From positions 22,483-86,482 of the forward strand of contig NZ_AYKT01000014.1 of assembly GCF_000496575.1 (NCBI RefSeq): 64,000 nt of DNA, written 5' to 3'. How positions within the stretch are numbered: the first letter of the stretch is position 1; each line of letters opens with the position of its first letter. A program made the position numbers and the translations under genes. Source of the DNA: Geobacillus thermodenitrificans subsp. thermodenitrificans DSM 465. Lineage in GTDB: Bacteria; Bacillota; Bacilli; Bacillales; Anoxybacillaceae. The notes under the pieces are model-generated. The model saw nothing but the letters and a program-made list of their open reading frames with translations, searched no databases and was not told the origin of the DNA. Of this stretch, positions 8,995-18,514 are shown in pieces.

Positions 8995-9702
8995 TTAGTC
9001 GAGCGAGCAGTTTCCGTCCGTGCATGCCCCGCCTTCGTCAGCGAGCGGCTGCAAAGATGAAGCTTGTTGTTCCTCTTCCCATACTTTCTCTAGCGCTTGA
9101 CGAAACACTTCGATCGGTTGAGCGCCGGAAATCGCATATTTACGGTTAAGGACGAAAAATGGAACACCGCGGACACCGAGCTGGGCCGCTTCTGCCTCGT
9201 CTTCCCGCACTTGCTCCGTGTAGCGGTCGCCATCAAGCACCGCTTCCGTCTCGCTTCGATCAAGCCCAGCCGCTTCGGCGATATCAAGGAGCACATCTCG
9301 GTCGCTAATGTGCTTCGATTCGGTGAAATACGCAAAAAACAGCCGTTCGACAACGTCCTGGAGCTTCCCTTTTTCCTTGGCGTATTGCGCCAGACGGTGG
9401 GCGTCAAACGTATTCGTCGGCTTCATCGTCTCGAAGCGAAACGTCAAACCAACTGCTTCCGCTTGTCTGCCAATATCGGCGTTCGCCCGCTTCGCTTCCT
9501 CCACCGTAATCCCGTATTTTTGCGCAATGATTTCATGGATGGTTAACGGCGTCTCTTTTGGCGCATTCGGGTCAAGCTCAAAGCTACGGAATACGACCGT
9601 AACGTCTTTTCGATGCGGAAACTGTTCAAGCGCCTGTTCCAAACGGCGCTTGCCGATATAGCAAAACGGACAGACAAAGTCAGACCAAATTTCGATGTTC
9701 AT
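8995..9702 (-). CDS. DsbA-family oxidoreductase, FrnE-like
   Basis: Thioredoxin-fold protein of 235 residues with N-terminal CPFC active site (SDFVCPFCYIGKRR), an inserted helical domain and the cis-Pro motif GVRGVPFF. A second Cys pair sits at the extreme C-terminus (ACTDGNCSLD), as in FrnE homologues. No signal peptide, hence a cytoplasmic thiol oxidoreductase or isomerase of unknown substrate. Start at 9702 is chosen for GAGGAGG 6 nt upstream; a Met two codons earlier abuts that site. Confidence 0.88.
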   Translation of the reverse strand: MNIEIWSDFVCPFCYIGKRRLEQALEQFPHRKDVTVVFRSFELDPNAPKETPLTIHEIIAQKYGITVEEAKRANADIGRQAEAVGLTFRFETMKPTNTFDAHRLAQYAKEKGKLQDVVERLFFAYFTESKHISDRDVLLDIAEAAGLDRSETEAVLDGDRYTEQVREDEAEAAQLGVRGVPFFVLNRKYAISGAQPIEVFRQALEKVWEEEQQASSLQPLADEGGACTDGNCSLD

Positions 9703-9856
9703 ATCCATCCTCCTCGTTCCGGCCTATGTTCACACAAGGAGCCGTGTTCCATTCCATTGTAGCCGATTGGCTTCCAAATCGCGAATGAGAGGAATTCGTA
9801 TAAGAAACAAGACATATCATGTACTACCATGACAATTGGACGAGGAGGGCTCGGCA

Positions 9857-10260
9857 ATGTCTCGCCTTCACGAACTGGGGGTTTTCCTATTGCGGATTGT
9901 CACCGGCTTTATTTTTTCGTTCACGGGTGGATGAAATGGCATCAAGGGCTTGAGGAAACAGCAGCATCATTTCTCGCGATGGGCCTTCCCGCCTCCCTTG
10001 CCTACATCGTGACCATTGTGGAGCTCGCCGGCGGCTGGGCGATGATGCTTGGACTTGGTACGCGCCTGATGGCAGCAGCGTTTGCCGTCATCATGATCGG
10101 GGCGATCATCACCGTCAAAGCAGACGCCGGCTTGCTTGGCAACGGACAGGAGACGGGCTATGAATTCAATCTCGCCTTGCTCGCCATGTCTATCCATTTA
10201 TGGCTAAGCGGCAGCCGGCTTTGGTCACTCGATTCACTCGTGCGCCGTTTGCGCGAATGA
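9857..10260 (+). pseudogene. DoxX-family membrane protein, frameshifted
   Basis: Two overlapping frames together give one DoxX protein. Starting at ATG 9857 (GAGGAGG 8 nt upstream) the frame reads a normal first helix (LGVFLLRIVTGFIF) and then stops at TGA. Another frame continues with VHGWMKWHQG and three further helices to 10260. Adding one T to the T6 run at 9912-9917 restores a 134-residue protein with the conserved RxxxGxxFxxHG signature. Either a real single-base deletion or a homopolymer sequencing error. DoxX proteins are four-helix membrane proteins linked to quinone or oxidative-stress complexes; an intact paralogue lies at 25504-25911. Confidence 0.8.
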
Positions 10261-10442
10261 TCACCGGCCCCTAGCAGGCTATGTAGCAACAGCCCGTGTG
10301 CCCGTTGCAAAGGAAGGTTCAGGCACCATGTATGTCTCCTCTAGAACTATTGTTCTGTCACGACTTCTCTCCATCCCAAGGGCAACAAAAACGATTTTCG
10401 GCAACATCCCTTTCTTTACATGGCGGACAACACCTCATCCGC

Positions 10443-10601
10443 TCACCCGAATCCCTTCAGTTGGCATGAGGAGCTAACCAGGGCGGAAGCAACCACCGGA
10501 ACAGTTCCCGCAACCTGTTCTTCCGTGATCGGGTAGTCGGCAAAATCAGCCGGCCGCCCGATGTCATTGGACAATCGGTGAATGCGATTGATGGCTTTGA
10601 C
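10443..10601 (-). pseudogene. Possible C-terminal remnant of an iron-containing alcohol dehydrogenase
   Basis: On the minus strand a run of about 50 codons reads AINRIHRLSNDIGRP, then an ITEEQV segment and ASALVSSSC before a stop. This resembles the C-terminal helical end of iron-dependent alcohol dehydrogenases. No start, ribosome site or N-terminal part is visible, so it would be a decayed tail. The rest of 10261-10697 contains no gene I can support. Confidence 0.3.
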
Positions 10602-10697
10602 AAGCAACACATTTATACCTGGACCGTAATCACGAATGCAACGATTTCATCCAATACCTTCACCTTTGGCAAATACAAATGCACACAGTGTTTTCAT

Positions 10698-11858
10698 TTA
10701 CACCCGCACTTTTCCGTATTCTTTCCGCAGTTCGTTCGCAATAATGTTGCGTTGAATTTCCGAGGTGCCTTCATAAATTTTTGTAATGCGGGCATCACGG
10801 AAGTAGCGTTCGATTGGATAGTCTTTCATATAGCCGAGGCCACCGTGAATTTGCACGGCCATATCGGCGATTTTGTTGTACACTTCTGAACCGAATAGTT
10901 TTGCGATGGCTGCTTCTTTGACGACACGCATCTTTTGGTCAACCATCCAGGCAACGCGATAGACCGTCGAGCGCAGCACTTCAATTAACATGCTCATTTC
11001 CGCCAGCATATGTTGAATCGCCTGTTGCTCGATGATCGGCTTGCCGAACTGTTCACGCTGCTCGGCGTATTCCATGCAATATTCGAGCAGGCGGATGCAT
11101 GAACCGAGGTTGCGGGCGGCAAGACCGGCGCGACCGTTCGCTAAAATTTTCAAAGCGTTGATATAGCCCTCTCCTTCTTTTCCAAGCACGTTTTCGACCG
11201 GCACTTCCAAGTTGTCAAAAAACAACTCAGCCGAATGTGACCCACGCAGCCCCATTTTGCGTTCAACATTGCCGATCGTAAACCCTGGAAAATCCTTTTC
11301 CACGATAAACGAAGTGATGCCTTTCGGACCTTTCGACGGATCAGTGACGGCCATCACCGTGAACACGTGGGCGTCAACGGCGTTTGTAATATAATGTTTC
11401 GAGCCATTAATAATGTAGCGGTCGCCTTTGCGGACGGCGGTCGTTTTCAAGGCAGCAGCGTTTGAGCCGGCGCTCGGTTCAGTGAGAGCAAAAGCACCAA
11501 TCCATTCCCCTGTCGCCATTTTCGGCAAGTAGCGCTGCTTTTGTTCCTCCGTGCCAAGCTCGACGATACCGACGGTGCCGATGCCAGTATGGGCGCCAAT
11601 TAACGTCGTATAGCCATTATGCGTTTTGCCGAGCTCTTCGTAAATGGCGCATTTGCCGACCATCGACAAGCCGAGGCCGCCGTACTCTTCCGGAATACTT
11701 AAACCGAACAAGCCCATTTCTTTCGATTTTTCGATAATATCTTCTGGAATGTGGTCGTTTTCCTCAATATCCATCGCCACCGGTTCAACAACTTCTCTGA
11801 CAAACTTGCGCACGTTTTCTTTCAAAAATTCAATCTCGGCTGGTAACGTAAACTCCAT
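10698..11858 (-). CDS. Acyl-CoA dehydrogenase
   Basis: FAD enzyme introducing the 2,3-double bond of acyl-CoA thioesters, with electrons passing to ETF. 386 residues, normal for the family. Visible signatures: [13 protein letters not shown] (flavin/substrate motif), [34 protein letters not shown], and the catalytic glutamate in [12 protein letters not shown] at 11858 is chosen for GGGAGGAGAAGACG; it lies 29 bp inside the end of the upstream regulator gene, so the two form an operon. Substrate chain (short, branched or medium) is not deducible; dependence on a sigma-54 activator suggests amino-acid or organic-acid catabolism (inference). Confidence 0.9.
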   Translation of the reverse strand: MEFTLPAEIEFLKENVRKFVREVVEPVAMDIEENDHIPEDIIEKSKEMGLFGLSIPEEYGGLGLSMVGKCAIYEELGKTHNGYTTLIGAHTGIGTVGIVELGTEEQKQRYLPKMATGEWIGAFALTEPSAGSNAAALKTTAVRKGDRYIINGSKHYITNAVDAHVFTVMAVTDPSKGPKGITSFIVEKDFPGFTIGNVERKMGLRGSHSAELFFDNLEVPVENVLGKEGEGYINALKILANGRAGLAARNLGSCIRLLEYCMEYAEQREQFGKPIIEQQAIQHMLAEMSMLIEVLRSTVYRVAWMVDQKMRVVKEAAIAKLFGSEVYNKIADMAVQIHGGLGYMKDYPIERYFRDARITKIYEGTSEIQRNIIANELRKEYGKVRV

Positions 11859-13893
11859 CGTCTTCTCCTCCCAATGATTTGATTTTGTACTTTTGTGCCT
11901 TGCGCACGAGCGTGGACGCATCAACACCTAAAAGCTTTGCTGCTTGTCGATACGTTCTTGCTTTGTTGAGCGCCTTGATCATGAGCTGTCGCTCGACTTC
12001 GGCCACCGCCTGTTTGAGCGGGATGATTTCCCCTATCGCCACCGGGCTTATGGTCGGCGACGGCTCAAGGTGGAGCCATTTCGCTACTTGATCCTCATCA
12101 ACGATAGATGAGGTGGCAGTCACAAACATGCGCTCCACAGCATTGACAAGTTCGCGGACGTTGCCGGGCCAGTGGTAATCCATCATCGCCTCGAGCGCAC
12201 CGTCTGTGAATACAAGTGGTTTCTGATATTTTTCAGCAAACCGTTTTCGATAATGGTCGACCAAGAGCGGGATGTCTTCCTTCCGGTCGCGCAACGGTGG
12301 AATGACAATCGGCATGACGTTCAACCGGTAAAACAAGTCGGCGCGAAACCGCCCAGCGGTGACAAGTTCCTCAAGCGGCTTGTTCGTGGCAGCGATGACG
12401 CGCACATCAATTTGTTTCGGCGCCTCTGCCCCGAGACGAACGATTTCCATCGACTGCAACACACGAAGGAGCTTTACTTGTAAGTGAAGCGGGATTTCGC
12501 TAATTTCATCAAGAAAGATTGTCCCGCCGTCCGCCTGTTCAAAGTAGCCCTTTTTCCCTTTTTTCGCTGCACCGGTAAACGCCCCCGCTTCATAGCCGAA
12601 CAGTTCGGACTCCATCAACGTTTCTGGGATCGCCCCGCAGTTCACTTTCACAAACGGACGGTTGCTGCGAGCACTTTGCCTCCAGATGAAGTTCGCCAGC
12701 TCTTCCTTTCCGGTACCCGACTCCCCGGTCAGAAGCACCGTTACATCGACCGCTGCTGCCTGCTTGGCAATGTTGACCATATGCGCCATCGCTGGGGCGC
12801 GGTAAATGAGGCCATCCTCCTTCTGGCTTAGCGTATGGAGCAACCGCTTCGTCTCCTCAAGTTCAACACGCAGCTGTTCCATTTCAGTCATATCTTTAAC
12901 ATAGAGGACGAGCCGCTCCGCCTGGCCTTCCTTCTCGATGATCGGCACCGCGGAAACGATCAACGTGTTACCGGTTTCCGCCCCTTGATGAAGCATCGAA
13001 CACGATTGGCAGCTGTCAAACGCCTGGCGCACGACCCGCTCAAGTGGGGCAGGAACACGTTGATGTTCCATACTCGGGAATAAAGCAGCCCATTTTTCGT
13101 TTTGCCGGACGATCCCCCCGTGGCGATCGATAATGGCGATGCCATCGCTAGCTGCATCCATCACCGTTTGCAACTCATTGACGATTTGTTTAACCGTCTC
13201 AAGTTCATGGGAGATAAACTCGATCTCGGAAATATCTTGGAACACGCCGACCGCTCCAACCACCTGACCTTCATCAATAATAGGGGAACGGTTCGTAATA
13301 TAGATGCGCTTGCCGACGCGATATTTTTCCGTATGTCCCTCCCCCGTGCGCACGACGTCAAGTAAGCCGGACGGGATGACGACATCGGTTAAAAACCGGC
13401 CAATGGCCTCTTCCTTCGTCGTTCGTGCCATTTTTTCGGCTGGCGGGTTGATCGATGTAATCCGCCCTTCGGCATCGATCGATATAATACCGTTATGGGC
13501 AGCGTTGAAAATAGCATCCATATGTTTTAAGCGGAGCTGCACCGCTTTTGCATACGCCTCCAAATATTGTCCTTTCGTCAACACGCCAACAAGGCGGCCG
13601 TTTTCATCAACAACCGGACGGAGCGAACCATCGCCAAACTTGATGTTTTCGATACAGTCATGGATGGAAAGAGGCGGCAACGACGGATGCATCACTTCAC
13701 GTACGGTCGTTTTCCCTTGCATGAGGCCAAACAACACGTCGTTGGCCGTCAACACTCCGGAGATTTCCCCTTCGCGGCGAAATACGACCGTTCCCTCAAT
13801 CCTACGCTCAGCCAACATGCGAGCTGTTTGTTCAAGGAAATCGTTTTCAAAAATAACCGTTGTCGTTCTCGTCATTATGTCTTTCACTCTCAT
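11830..13893 (-). CDS. Sigma-54-dependent activator with CBS and PAS domains
   Basis: Enhancer-binding protein of about 687 residues: two CBS repeats (1-120), PAS (about 125-240), a second PAS-like domain (about 245-350), an AAA+ domain (370-610) with Walker [12 protein letters not shown], intact GAFTGA, Walker B GGTIFLDE and the WPGNVREL sensor region, then a Fis-type helix-turn-helix ([18 protein letters not shown]). CBS pairs usually bind adenosine nucleotides. First gene of an operon with acyl-CoA dehydrogenase, overlapping it by 29 bp. A -24/-12 promoter and upstream palindromes precede it, so it probably activates its own operon. Start may be the ATG at 13893 or the one two codons earlier. 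Confidence 0.9.
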   Translation of the reverse strand: MRVKDIMTRTTTVIFENDFLEQTARMLAERRIEGTVVFRREGEISGVLTANDVLFGLMQGKTTVREVMHPSLPPLSIHDCIENIKFGDGSLRPVVDENGRLVGVLTKGQYLEAYAKAVQLRLKHMDAIFNAAHNGIISIDAEGRITSINPPAEKMARTTKEEAIGRFLTDVVIPSGLLDVVRTGEGHTEKYRVGKRIYITNRSPIIDEGQVVGAVGVFQDISEIEFISHELETVKQIVNELQTVMDAASDGIAIIDRHGGIVRQNEKWAALFPSMEHQRVPAPLERVVRQAFDSCQSCSMLHQGAETGNTLIVSAVPIIEKEGQAERLVLYVKDMTEMEQLRVELEETKRLLHTLSQKEDGLIYRAPAMAHMVNIAKQAAAVDVTVLLTGESGTGKEELANFIWRQSARSNRPFVKVNCGAIPETLMESELFGYEAGAFTGAAKKGKKGYFEQADGGTIFLDEISEIPLHLQVKLLRVLQSMEIVRLGAEAPKQIDVRVIAATNKPLEELVTAGRFRADLFYRLNVMPIVIPPLRDRKEDIPLLVDHYRKRFAEKYQKPLVFTDGALEAMMDYHWPGNVRELVNAVERMFVTATSSIVDEDQVAKWLHLEPSPTISPVAIGEIIPLKQAVAEVERQLMIKALNKARTYRQAAKLLGVDASTLVRKAQKYKIKSLGGEDDGVYVTSRD

Positions 13894-13924
13894 CGCCATC
13901 CCCGCCCTTCTTATTTTCTATTTA

Positions 13925-13940
13925 AGCAATTTCTATGCCA
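13925..13940 (-). promoter_or_regulatory. Sigma-54 (-24/-12) promoter
   Basis: On the minus strand the sequence TGGCATAGAAATTGCT fits the sigma-54 consensus TGGCACGRNNNTTGCW at all but two positions, with exactly spaced GG (-24) and GC (-12). It lies about 30 bp before the start of the sigma-54 activator gene. Confidence 0.8.
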
Positions 13941-13998
13941 AAACAATTTGTTATGAATATTCAAAAAAGACAAACCTCTACCATTCATCTTACTCGCT

Positions 13999-14105
13999 GT
14001 TTTGTTGCAAAACAACAACAACTCGTTGCAAAAATACAACAAACAGGCAAAGCGTGTTGCGATTCCTCCATCCCCCTTCGTTCATCTGTTGCATTTTCGC
14101 AACAG
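13999..14105. promoter_or_regulatory. Upstream activator palindromes for the sigma-54 operon
   Basis: Three dyads built on GTTG/CAAC lie 60-180 bp upstream of the -24/-12 promoter: GTTTTGTTGCAAAAC (13999-14013), GTTG-8 nt-CAAC (14025-14040) and a perfect 7-bp repeat CTGTTGC-6 nt-GCAACAG (14086-14105). Position and symmetry fit enhancer sites for the adjacent Fis-type activator. That it binds them is inference. Confidence 0.6.
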
Positions 14106-14346
14106 AGCGTATAAGTAGACGGTTTACCATGTATAAGTGCCGTTCCGTCCGATCGCTGCTCGAGGGGAAGCCAAAAAGCCTTTTGTACTTCGTACAGCAT
14201 CGGAAAAGATGGTAAAATATGCTCTTCCTCCAATGGTTCCCTGCTTTCTCCGTCTATTTCGCTCTATACCTATGTAAATTCCCCCTTCTTCAAACGACGT
14301 AAGCCACTGTTTTTATGAAAATTCACGGTTTATTCACAAAAATCTA

Positions 14347-14412
14347 TTGTCTTTTTTAAGGAATCCGTTATAATGAAGTTTGGGAATAATATTGATATTG
14401 ATTCTCATTTTC
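14347..14412 (+). promoter_or_regulatory. Promoter and Fur box of the iron ABC importer operon
   Basis: A -35 TTGTCT (14347-14352), 16-bp spacer and -10 TATAAT (14369-14374) are followed by a Fur-box-like 19-mer, GATATTGATTCTCATTTTC (14394-14412), 14 of 19 identical to the classical consensus. Repression by iron-loaded Fur at the transcription start is expected. Confidence 0.7.
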
Positions 14413-14435
14413 CTAGTCCAAAAGGAGGTGTCCGT

Positions 14436-15236
14436 ATGGTTCGCCTGTACGCCGAGGAGTTGACCGTCCGCTACGATGACCGGACAATTTTTGAACACTT
14501 ATCTGTTCGCATTCCCGACCGGCAAATCACCGCCATTATCGGACCGAACGGATGTGGCAAATCGACACTGCTCAAGACGCTAACGCGTATCATTTCTCCG
14601 CAGTCTGGCACAATCATTTTGGATGGCAAACATATTTCACAACAACATACGAAAGAACTGGCGAAAAAAATGGCCATTTTGCCACAGACACCGGAAGCGA
14701 TAAGCGGGTTAACGGTCGCTGAGCTCGTATCGTACGGCCGCTTTCCTTATCAAAGAGGATTTGGCCGCCTAACAAAAAAAGATTATGAAGCGATCGATTG
14801 GGCGCTTCATGTGACGAAAACAGCCGATTTGAGACATCGGCCGGTTGACGCTCTCTCCGGCGGACAGCGGCAGCGCGTCTGGATCGCTATGGCGCTCGCT
14901 CAAGAGACGGACATTATCTTTTTGGATGAACCGACGACGTATTTGGATATTGCCCATCAGCTCGAAGTGCTCGAGTTGCTTGAACGACTGAACAAAGAAG
15001 AAGGGCGGACGATCGTCATGGTGCTCCATGACATTAACCAAGCGGCGCGGTTTGCTGATTATGTGATCGCCATGAAGTCGGGCACGATCGTCAAAGCCGG
15101 TCCGAGCGAAGACGTCATTTGCCGTGATGTGCTTCGCGATGTGTTTGGCATTGATGCTGACATCGGCCTCGACCCTCGGACGAACAAGCCGGTTTGTTTT
15201 ACGTATCATTTGCTGAAAGGAGTTTATTCATCATGA
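14436..15236 (+). CDS. Iron-siderophore ABC transporter ATP-binding protein (FhuC/FecE type)
   Basis: Energises siderophore import. 266 residues with Walker A GPNGCGKST, Q-loop ILPQTP, signature LSGGQRQRVW, Walker B IIFLDEPT, D-loop and the switch His in VLHDINQA. The SYGRFPYQ segment is typical of FepC/FhuC/YusV ATPases. ATG at 14436 follows AAAGGAGG with 7-nt spacing. Its stop overlaps the lipoprotein start (ATGA). Because the feu locus at 31.6-34.7 kb has no intact ATPase, this protein could serve both importers, as YusV does in B. subtilis (inference). Confidence 0.93.
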   Translation: MVRLYAEELTVRYDDRTIFEHLSVRIPDRQITAIIGPNGCGKSTLLKTLTRIISPQSGTIILDGKHISQQHTKELAKKMAILPQTPEAISGLTVAELVSYGRFPYQRGFGRLTKKDYEAIDWALHVTKTADLRHRPVDALSGGQRQRVWIAMALAQETDIIFLDEPTTYLDIAHQLEVLELLERLNKEEGRTIVMVLHDINQAARFADYVIAMKSGTIVKAGPSEDVICRDVLRDVFGIDADIGLDPRTNKPVCFTYHLLKGVYSS

Positions 15237-16159
15237 GGAAAGCATGGCTGTCATTGTTGCTTCTTTTTACGCTCCTGTTAAGCGCCTGCGGCAATGCGGC
15301 GGACGACAACAAGAAAAATAACGCTTCACCGGAGGAGAAAAAGCCAGAAACGATTACGTATCAGTCGGAAAACGGGGAAGTAGAAGTACCGGCTGATCCG
15401 AAACGGGTCGTCGTCTTATCAACGTTTGCCGGGCATGTACTTGCCTTAGACGTTCCGATCGTCGGTGTCGATTCATGGTCGAAAATGAATCCGCTCTTTG
15501 AAGAAAAACTGAAAGACGCGGAAGTCGTGACAGACGAAGACATTGAAAAAATTATGGCGTTAAAACCGGACTTAATTATCGGATTATCCAATACGAAAAA
15601 CGTCGACAAATTAAGCAAAATCGCTCCGACCGTCACCTTTACATACGGAAAGGTCGATTATTTAACACAGTTTTTAGAAATTGGTAAACTGTTAAATAAA
15701 GAAAAAGAAGCGAAAGCGTGGATTGACGACTTCAAACAACGGGCACAACAAGCTGGGGAAGAAATCCGGGCAAAAATTGGTGAAAACGCAACCGTCACCG
15801 TAGCCGAAAACTTTGATAAGCAGCTGTATGTGTTCGGCAATAACTGGGCGCGCGGCACGGAAATTTTGTATCAAGAAATGAAGCTGAAAATGCCAAAAGC
15901 CGTGGAAGAACAAGCGCTCAAACCGGGCTATTACGCTGTTTCCCTTGAAGCATTGCCGCAGTTTGTCGGCGATTATCTCATCTTAAGTAAAAACGGCGAC
16001 AACGACACATCGTTTATGGAAACGAATACGTTTAAAAACATCCCTGCTGTGAAAAACGGTCATATGTTTGTCGCTGATGCTAAAGCGTTTTATTTCAACG
16101 ACCCAATTACGTTAGACTACCAGCTCGATTTCTTTAAAAAGCATTTTTTAGGCCAATAA
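15233..16159 (+). CDS. Iron-siderophore-binding lipoprotein (FhuD-like)
   Basis: Class III periplasmic-binding-type lipoprotein of 308 residues. The signal peptide ends in a lipobox LLSAC with Cys19 as lipid-anchored residue, followed by a Lys/Asn-rich linker. The TroA/FhuD fold follows (residues 45-308). Captures a ferric siderophore outside and delivers it to the two permeases encoded next. The ligand cannot be read from sequence; hydroxamate or citrate types are the commonest for this gene arrangement. ATG overlaps the ATPase stop; the ribosome site AAAGGAG lies 9 nt upstream. Confidence 0.92.
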   Translation: MRKAWLSLLLLFTLLLSACGNAADDNKKNNASPEEKKPETITYQSENGEVEVPADPKRVVVLSTFAGHVLALDVPIVGVDSWSKMNPLFEEKLKDAEVVTDEDIEKIMALKPDLIIGLSNTKNVDKLSKIAPTVTFTYGKVDYLTQFLEIGKLLNKEKEAKAWIDDFKQRAQQAGEEIRAKIGENATVTVAENFDKQLYVFGNNWARGTEILYQEMKLKMPKAVEEQALKPGYYAVSLEALPQFVGDYLILSKNGDNDTSFMETNTFKNIPAVKNGHMFVADAKAFYFNDPITLDYQLDFFKKHFLGQ

Positions 16160-16168
16160 TAATGATGA

Positions 16169-16201
16169 GACGGGGCGTTCACAAATAGTGAATGTCCCGT
16201 C
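16169..16201 (+). terminator. Intercistronic hairpin between binding protein and permeases
   Basis: A 14-bp stem (two G-T pairs) with a 5-nt loop lies between the binding-protein and permease genes, followed by a short pyrimidine stretch (CTTTCTT). Likely a partial terminator or an mRNA-stabilising structure that gives more binding protein than permease. Confidence 0.6.
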
Positions 16202-16230
16202 CTTTCTTGTGAAAAAGGGGGAAACCGCCG

Positions 16231-17238
16231 ATGGAAGCAAACCGCCGGCTATGGCCGTTTCGTTATACGTTTCTCTTCTCTCTTGTCCTGCTGATGGCCA
16301 TCTGGTTCGGATCCATGGCCATCGGCGTCGCTGATACAACATGGAGTGACGTATGGCGCGCACTCTTTTCCGATGAACAAGGCAAACAACTTGACTTGAT
16401 TCGCGAGCTCCGTCTGCCGCGTGAAACGGCGGCTGCGATCGTTGGTGCGGGACTCGCGGTGGCCGGAGCGATCATGCAAGGAATGACGCGCAATCCGCTT
16501 GCCGATCCAGGGCTGCTTGGTCTCACTGCTGGAGCGAACACGGCATTGGCGATGACGATGGCCTTTTTTCCTTCTGCTCATTATCTCATCATCACGGTCG
16601 CCTGTTTGCTTGGGGCGGCCGCCGGAGCGGGGATGGTCTTTGGCATCGGCGCTGCCCGCAAAGGCGGTTTCTCACCGTTGCGCATCGTCTTAGCTGGCTC
16701 AGCTGTCTCAGCACTTTTATTCGCGGCAGCTGAAGGAATCAGCCTTTATTTTCATATCTCGAAAGATGTCTCCATGTGGACGTCAGGCGGGGTGGCCGGA
16801 ACTTCATGGAAACAATTGTCGATCATCATTCCGCTCATTGTGATCGGGCTCACCATTGCCGTGTTGTATTCGCGGCAACTGACGATCCTTAGTTTAAGTG
16901 AAGACGTCGCCGTTGGCGTCGGACAAAAAACAACCGCCGTCAAAGTGTGGCTGTTTGTGGCCGTATTTTTCTTAACAGGAGCGTCCGTTGCCATTGCCGG
17001 CAACATCACCTTTATCGGTTTGATGATTCCTCATCTCGTACGGAGGATCGCCGGCGCAGATTATCGGTTTGTCATCCCGTTGTCGGCCACAGTCGGCGCG
17101 ATAGCCATGGTGCTCGCCGATACTGCGGCCCGCACGATTCACGCCCCGTTTGAAACACCTGTGGCAGCCATCGTTGCTGTGATCGGTTTGCCGTTTTTCC
17201 TGTTTGTCGTGCGGAAAAAAGGGAGGGGCTTTGAATGA
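16231..17238 (+). CDS. FecCD-family siderophore permease (first subunit)
   Basis: Integral membrane subunit of 335 residues with about nine or ten helices. Family marks: RLPRETAAAIVGAGLAVAGA, the MQGMTRNPLADPGLLG loop, and the coupling-region motif GLMIPHLVRRIAG that meets the ATPase. Ribosome site AAAAAGGGGG upstream. The stop overlaps the next permease (ATGA). Confidence 0.93.
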   Translation: MEANRRLWPFRYTFLFSLVLLMAIWFGSMAIGVADTTWSDVWRALFSDEQGKQLDLIRELRLPRETAAAIVGAGLAVAGAIMQGMTRNPLADPGLLGLTAGANTALAMTMAFFPSAHYLIITVACLLGAAAGAGMVFGIGAARKGGFSPLRIVLAGSAVSALLFAAAEGISLYFHISKDVSMWTSGGVAGTSWKQLSIIIPLIVIGLTIAVLYSRQLTILSLSEDVAVGVGQKTTAVKVWLFVAVFFLTGASVAIAGNITFIGLMIPHLVRRIAGADYRFVIPLSATVGAIAMVLADTAARTIHAPFETPVAAIVAVIGLPFFLFVVRKKGRGFE

Positions 17239-18224
17239 GAATGCGCATCACGATCGTATTGGTGCTGCTTTTCCTGCTCATTACTGCAACAGTTGCCATC
17301 GCGTTAGGTACTGGAGAAGCGCCACTCTCATATGGCCGCATTATTCCAACGTTATTTGGCTACGGTTCGATGCAAGAAGAGTTTATTTTATTTTCTCTCC
17401 GTCTGCCGCGCATCGTGATTACGTTGCTCGCCGGGATGGCGCTCGCCTTATCAGGAGCGATGTTGCAAGGCATCACACGAAATGAGCTGGCCGATCCAGG
17501 TATATTAGGCATCAACGCCGGAGCTGGCGCCGGCGTCGCTTTATTCTTTTTATTTTTCCCGATTGAAGCAGGAACATTTCTTTACGCCTTGCCGCTCGTC
17601 GCCTTAGTCGGAGCGCTGTTGACGGCAGCGGCCATTTACGCCGTTTCCTACAATAAAACAACCGGGCTGCAACCGGTATCGTTCGTGCTCACTGGGGTCG
17701 GGTTTTCCATGGCGCTCTCCGGGCTCATGATCGTTCTCATTTCCGCCGCTGATCGGACAAAAGTTGATTTTATTGCTAGATGGCTTTCCGGAAACATTTG
17801 GGGCGATGATTGGCCGTTCATTTTCGCCATGCTGCCGTGGCTTGTCATCGGTGCATTCATCGGCCTTTACCGGTCGAAACGGTTAAACCTTTTGCATTTA
17901 GGTGATCCGGTGGCCATTGGTGTCGGCGTCCATGTTCGCCGCGAGCGGCTCGTACTGATGGCAACAGCAGTCGCTGTCGCCGCAGCTGCCGTCGCTGTAA
18001 CTGGAGGCATCTCCTTTATCGGATTGATGGCGCCGCATATCGCCAAAATGATCGTCGGGCCTCGTCATGAGCGATCCATTCCGACCTCGATGCTCATCGG
18101 TGGCTGGCTGTTGCTCACGGCTGACACGATTGGGCGCAATGCCCTTGCCGAACCGCTCCCAGCAGGAGTCGTTGTGTCATTAATCGGTGCACCGTACTTC
18201 ATTTATTTATTATTGAAACGTTAA
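17235..18224 (+). CDS. FecCD-family siderophore permease (second subunit)
   Basis: 329 residues, the heterodimer partner of the preceding permease, with RLPRIVITLLAGMALALSGA, the QGITRNELADPGILGINAG loop and the coupling motif GLMAPHIAKMIVG. AGGGAGGGG ribosome site. Last gene of the four-gene importer operon. Confidence 0.93.
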   Translation: MRMRITIVLVLLFLLITATVAIALGTGEAPLSYGRIIPTLFGYGSMQEEFILFSLRLPRIVITLLAGMALALSGAMLQGITRNELADPGILGINAGAGAGVALFFLFFPIEAGTFLYALPLVALVGALLTAAAIYAVSYNKTTGLQPVSFVLTGVGFSMALSGLMIVLISAADRTKVDFIARWLSGNIWGDDWPFIFAMLPWLVIGAFIGLYRSKRLNLLHLGDPVAIGVGVHVRRERLVLMATAVAVAAAAVAVTGGISFIGLMAPHIAKMIVGPRHERSIPTSMLIGGWLLLTADTIGRNALAEPLPAGVVVSLIGAPYFIYLLLKR

Positions 18225-18294
18225 TCCTTTTGACGGACATGGTGAACCAAAGATTGCGGCGAAGCTCGTTTAATTGCCTTCATCTTTGTCTCGA

Positions 18295-18330
18295 CTCCTG
18301 TTTCCTTTGAAGCAGGAGCTTCCTTTTCTA
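18295..18330 (+). terminator. Possible terminator of the iron importer operon
   Basis: A short stem CTCCTG/CAGGAG (18295-18300, 18313-18318) followed by a T-rich tract (TTCCTTTTCT) 70 bp after the last permease gene. Modest strength. Confidence 0.45.
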
Positions 18331-18433
18331 TATTGTTGAACGCTCACGCTTAGAGATCCAGGATACCAACTAAACCACCCTCGTGTGTTCTACTGCTCAG
18401 ACCGCTCATGAACAAAGCAAACGAAACTGGAAG

Positions 18434-18481
18434 AACAAAAAGGCTACCTCCAAGGCTAAAAAAGCAACCTTGAGGGTAGCC
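18434..18481 (-). terminator. Terminator of the DedA gene
   Basis: A 14-bp stem with one mismatch (18442-18455 and 18468-18481); the minus strand continues with TTTTTGTTC. Lies just downstream of the dedA-family gene. Confidence 0.8.
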
Positions 18482-18514
18482 CTTTCTGGAAAGAAACCCC
18501 TTAAGATATCGGAA

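Noticed and set aside
13304..14215. A 303-codon plus-strand open frame opposite the sigma-54 activator gene and its promoter region.
   Set aside because: Antisense to conserved CBS/PAS coding sequence and runs through the -24/-12 promoter and palindromes.
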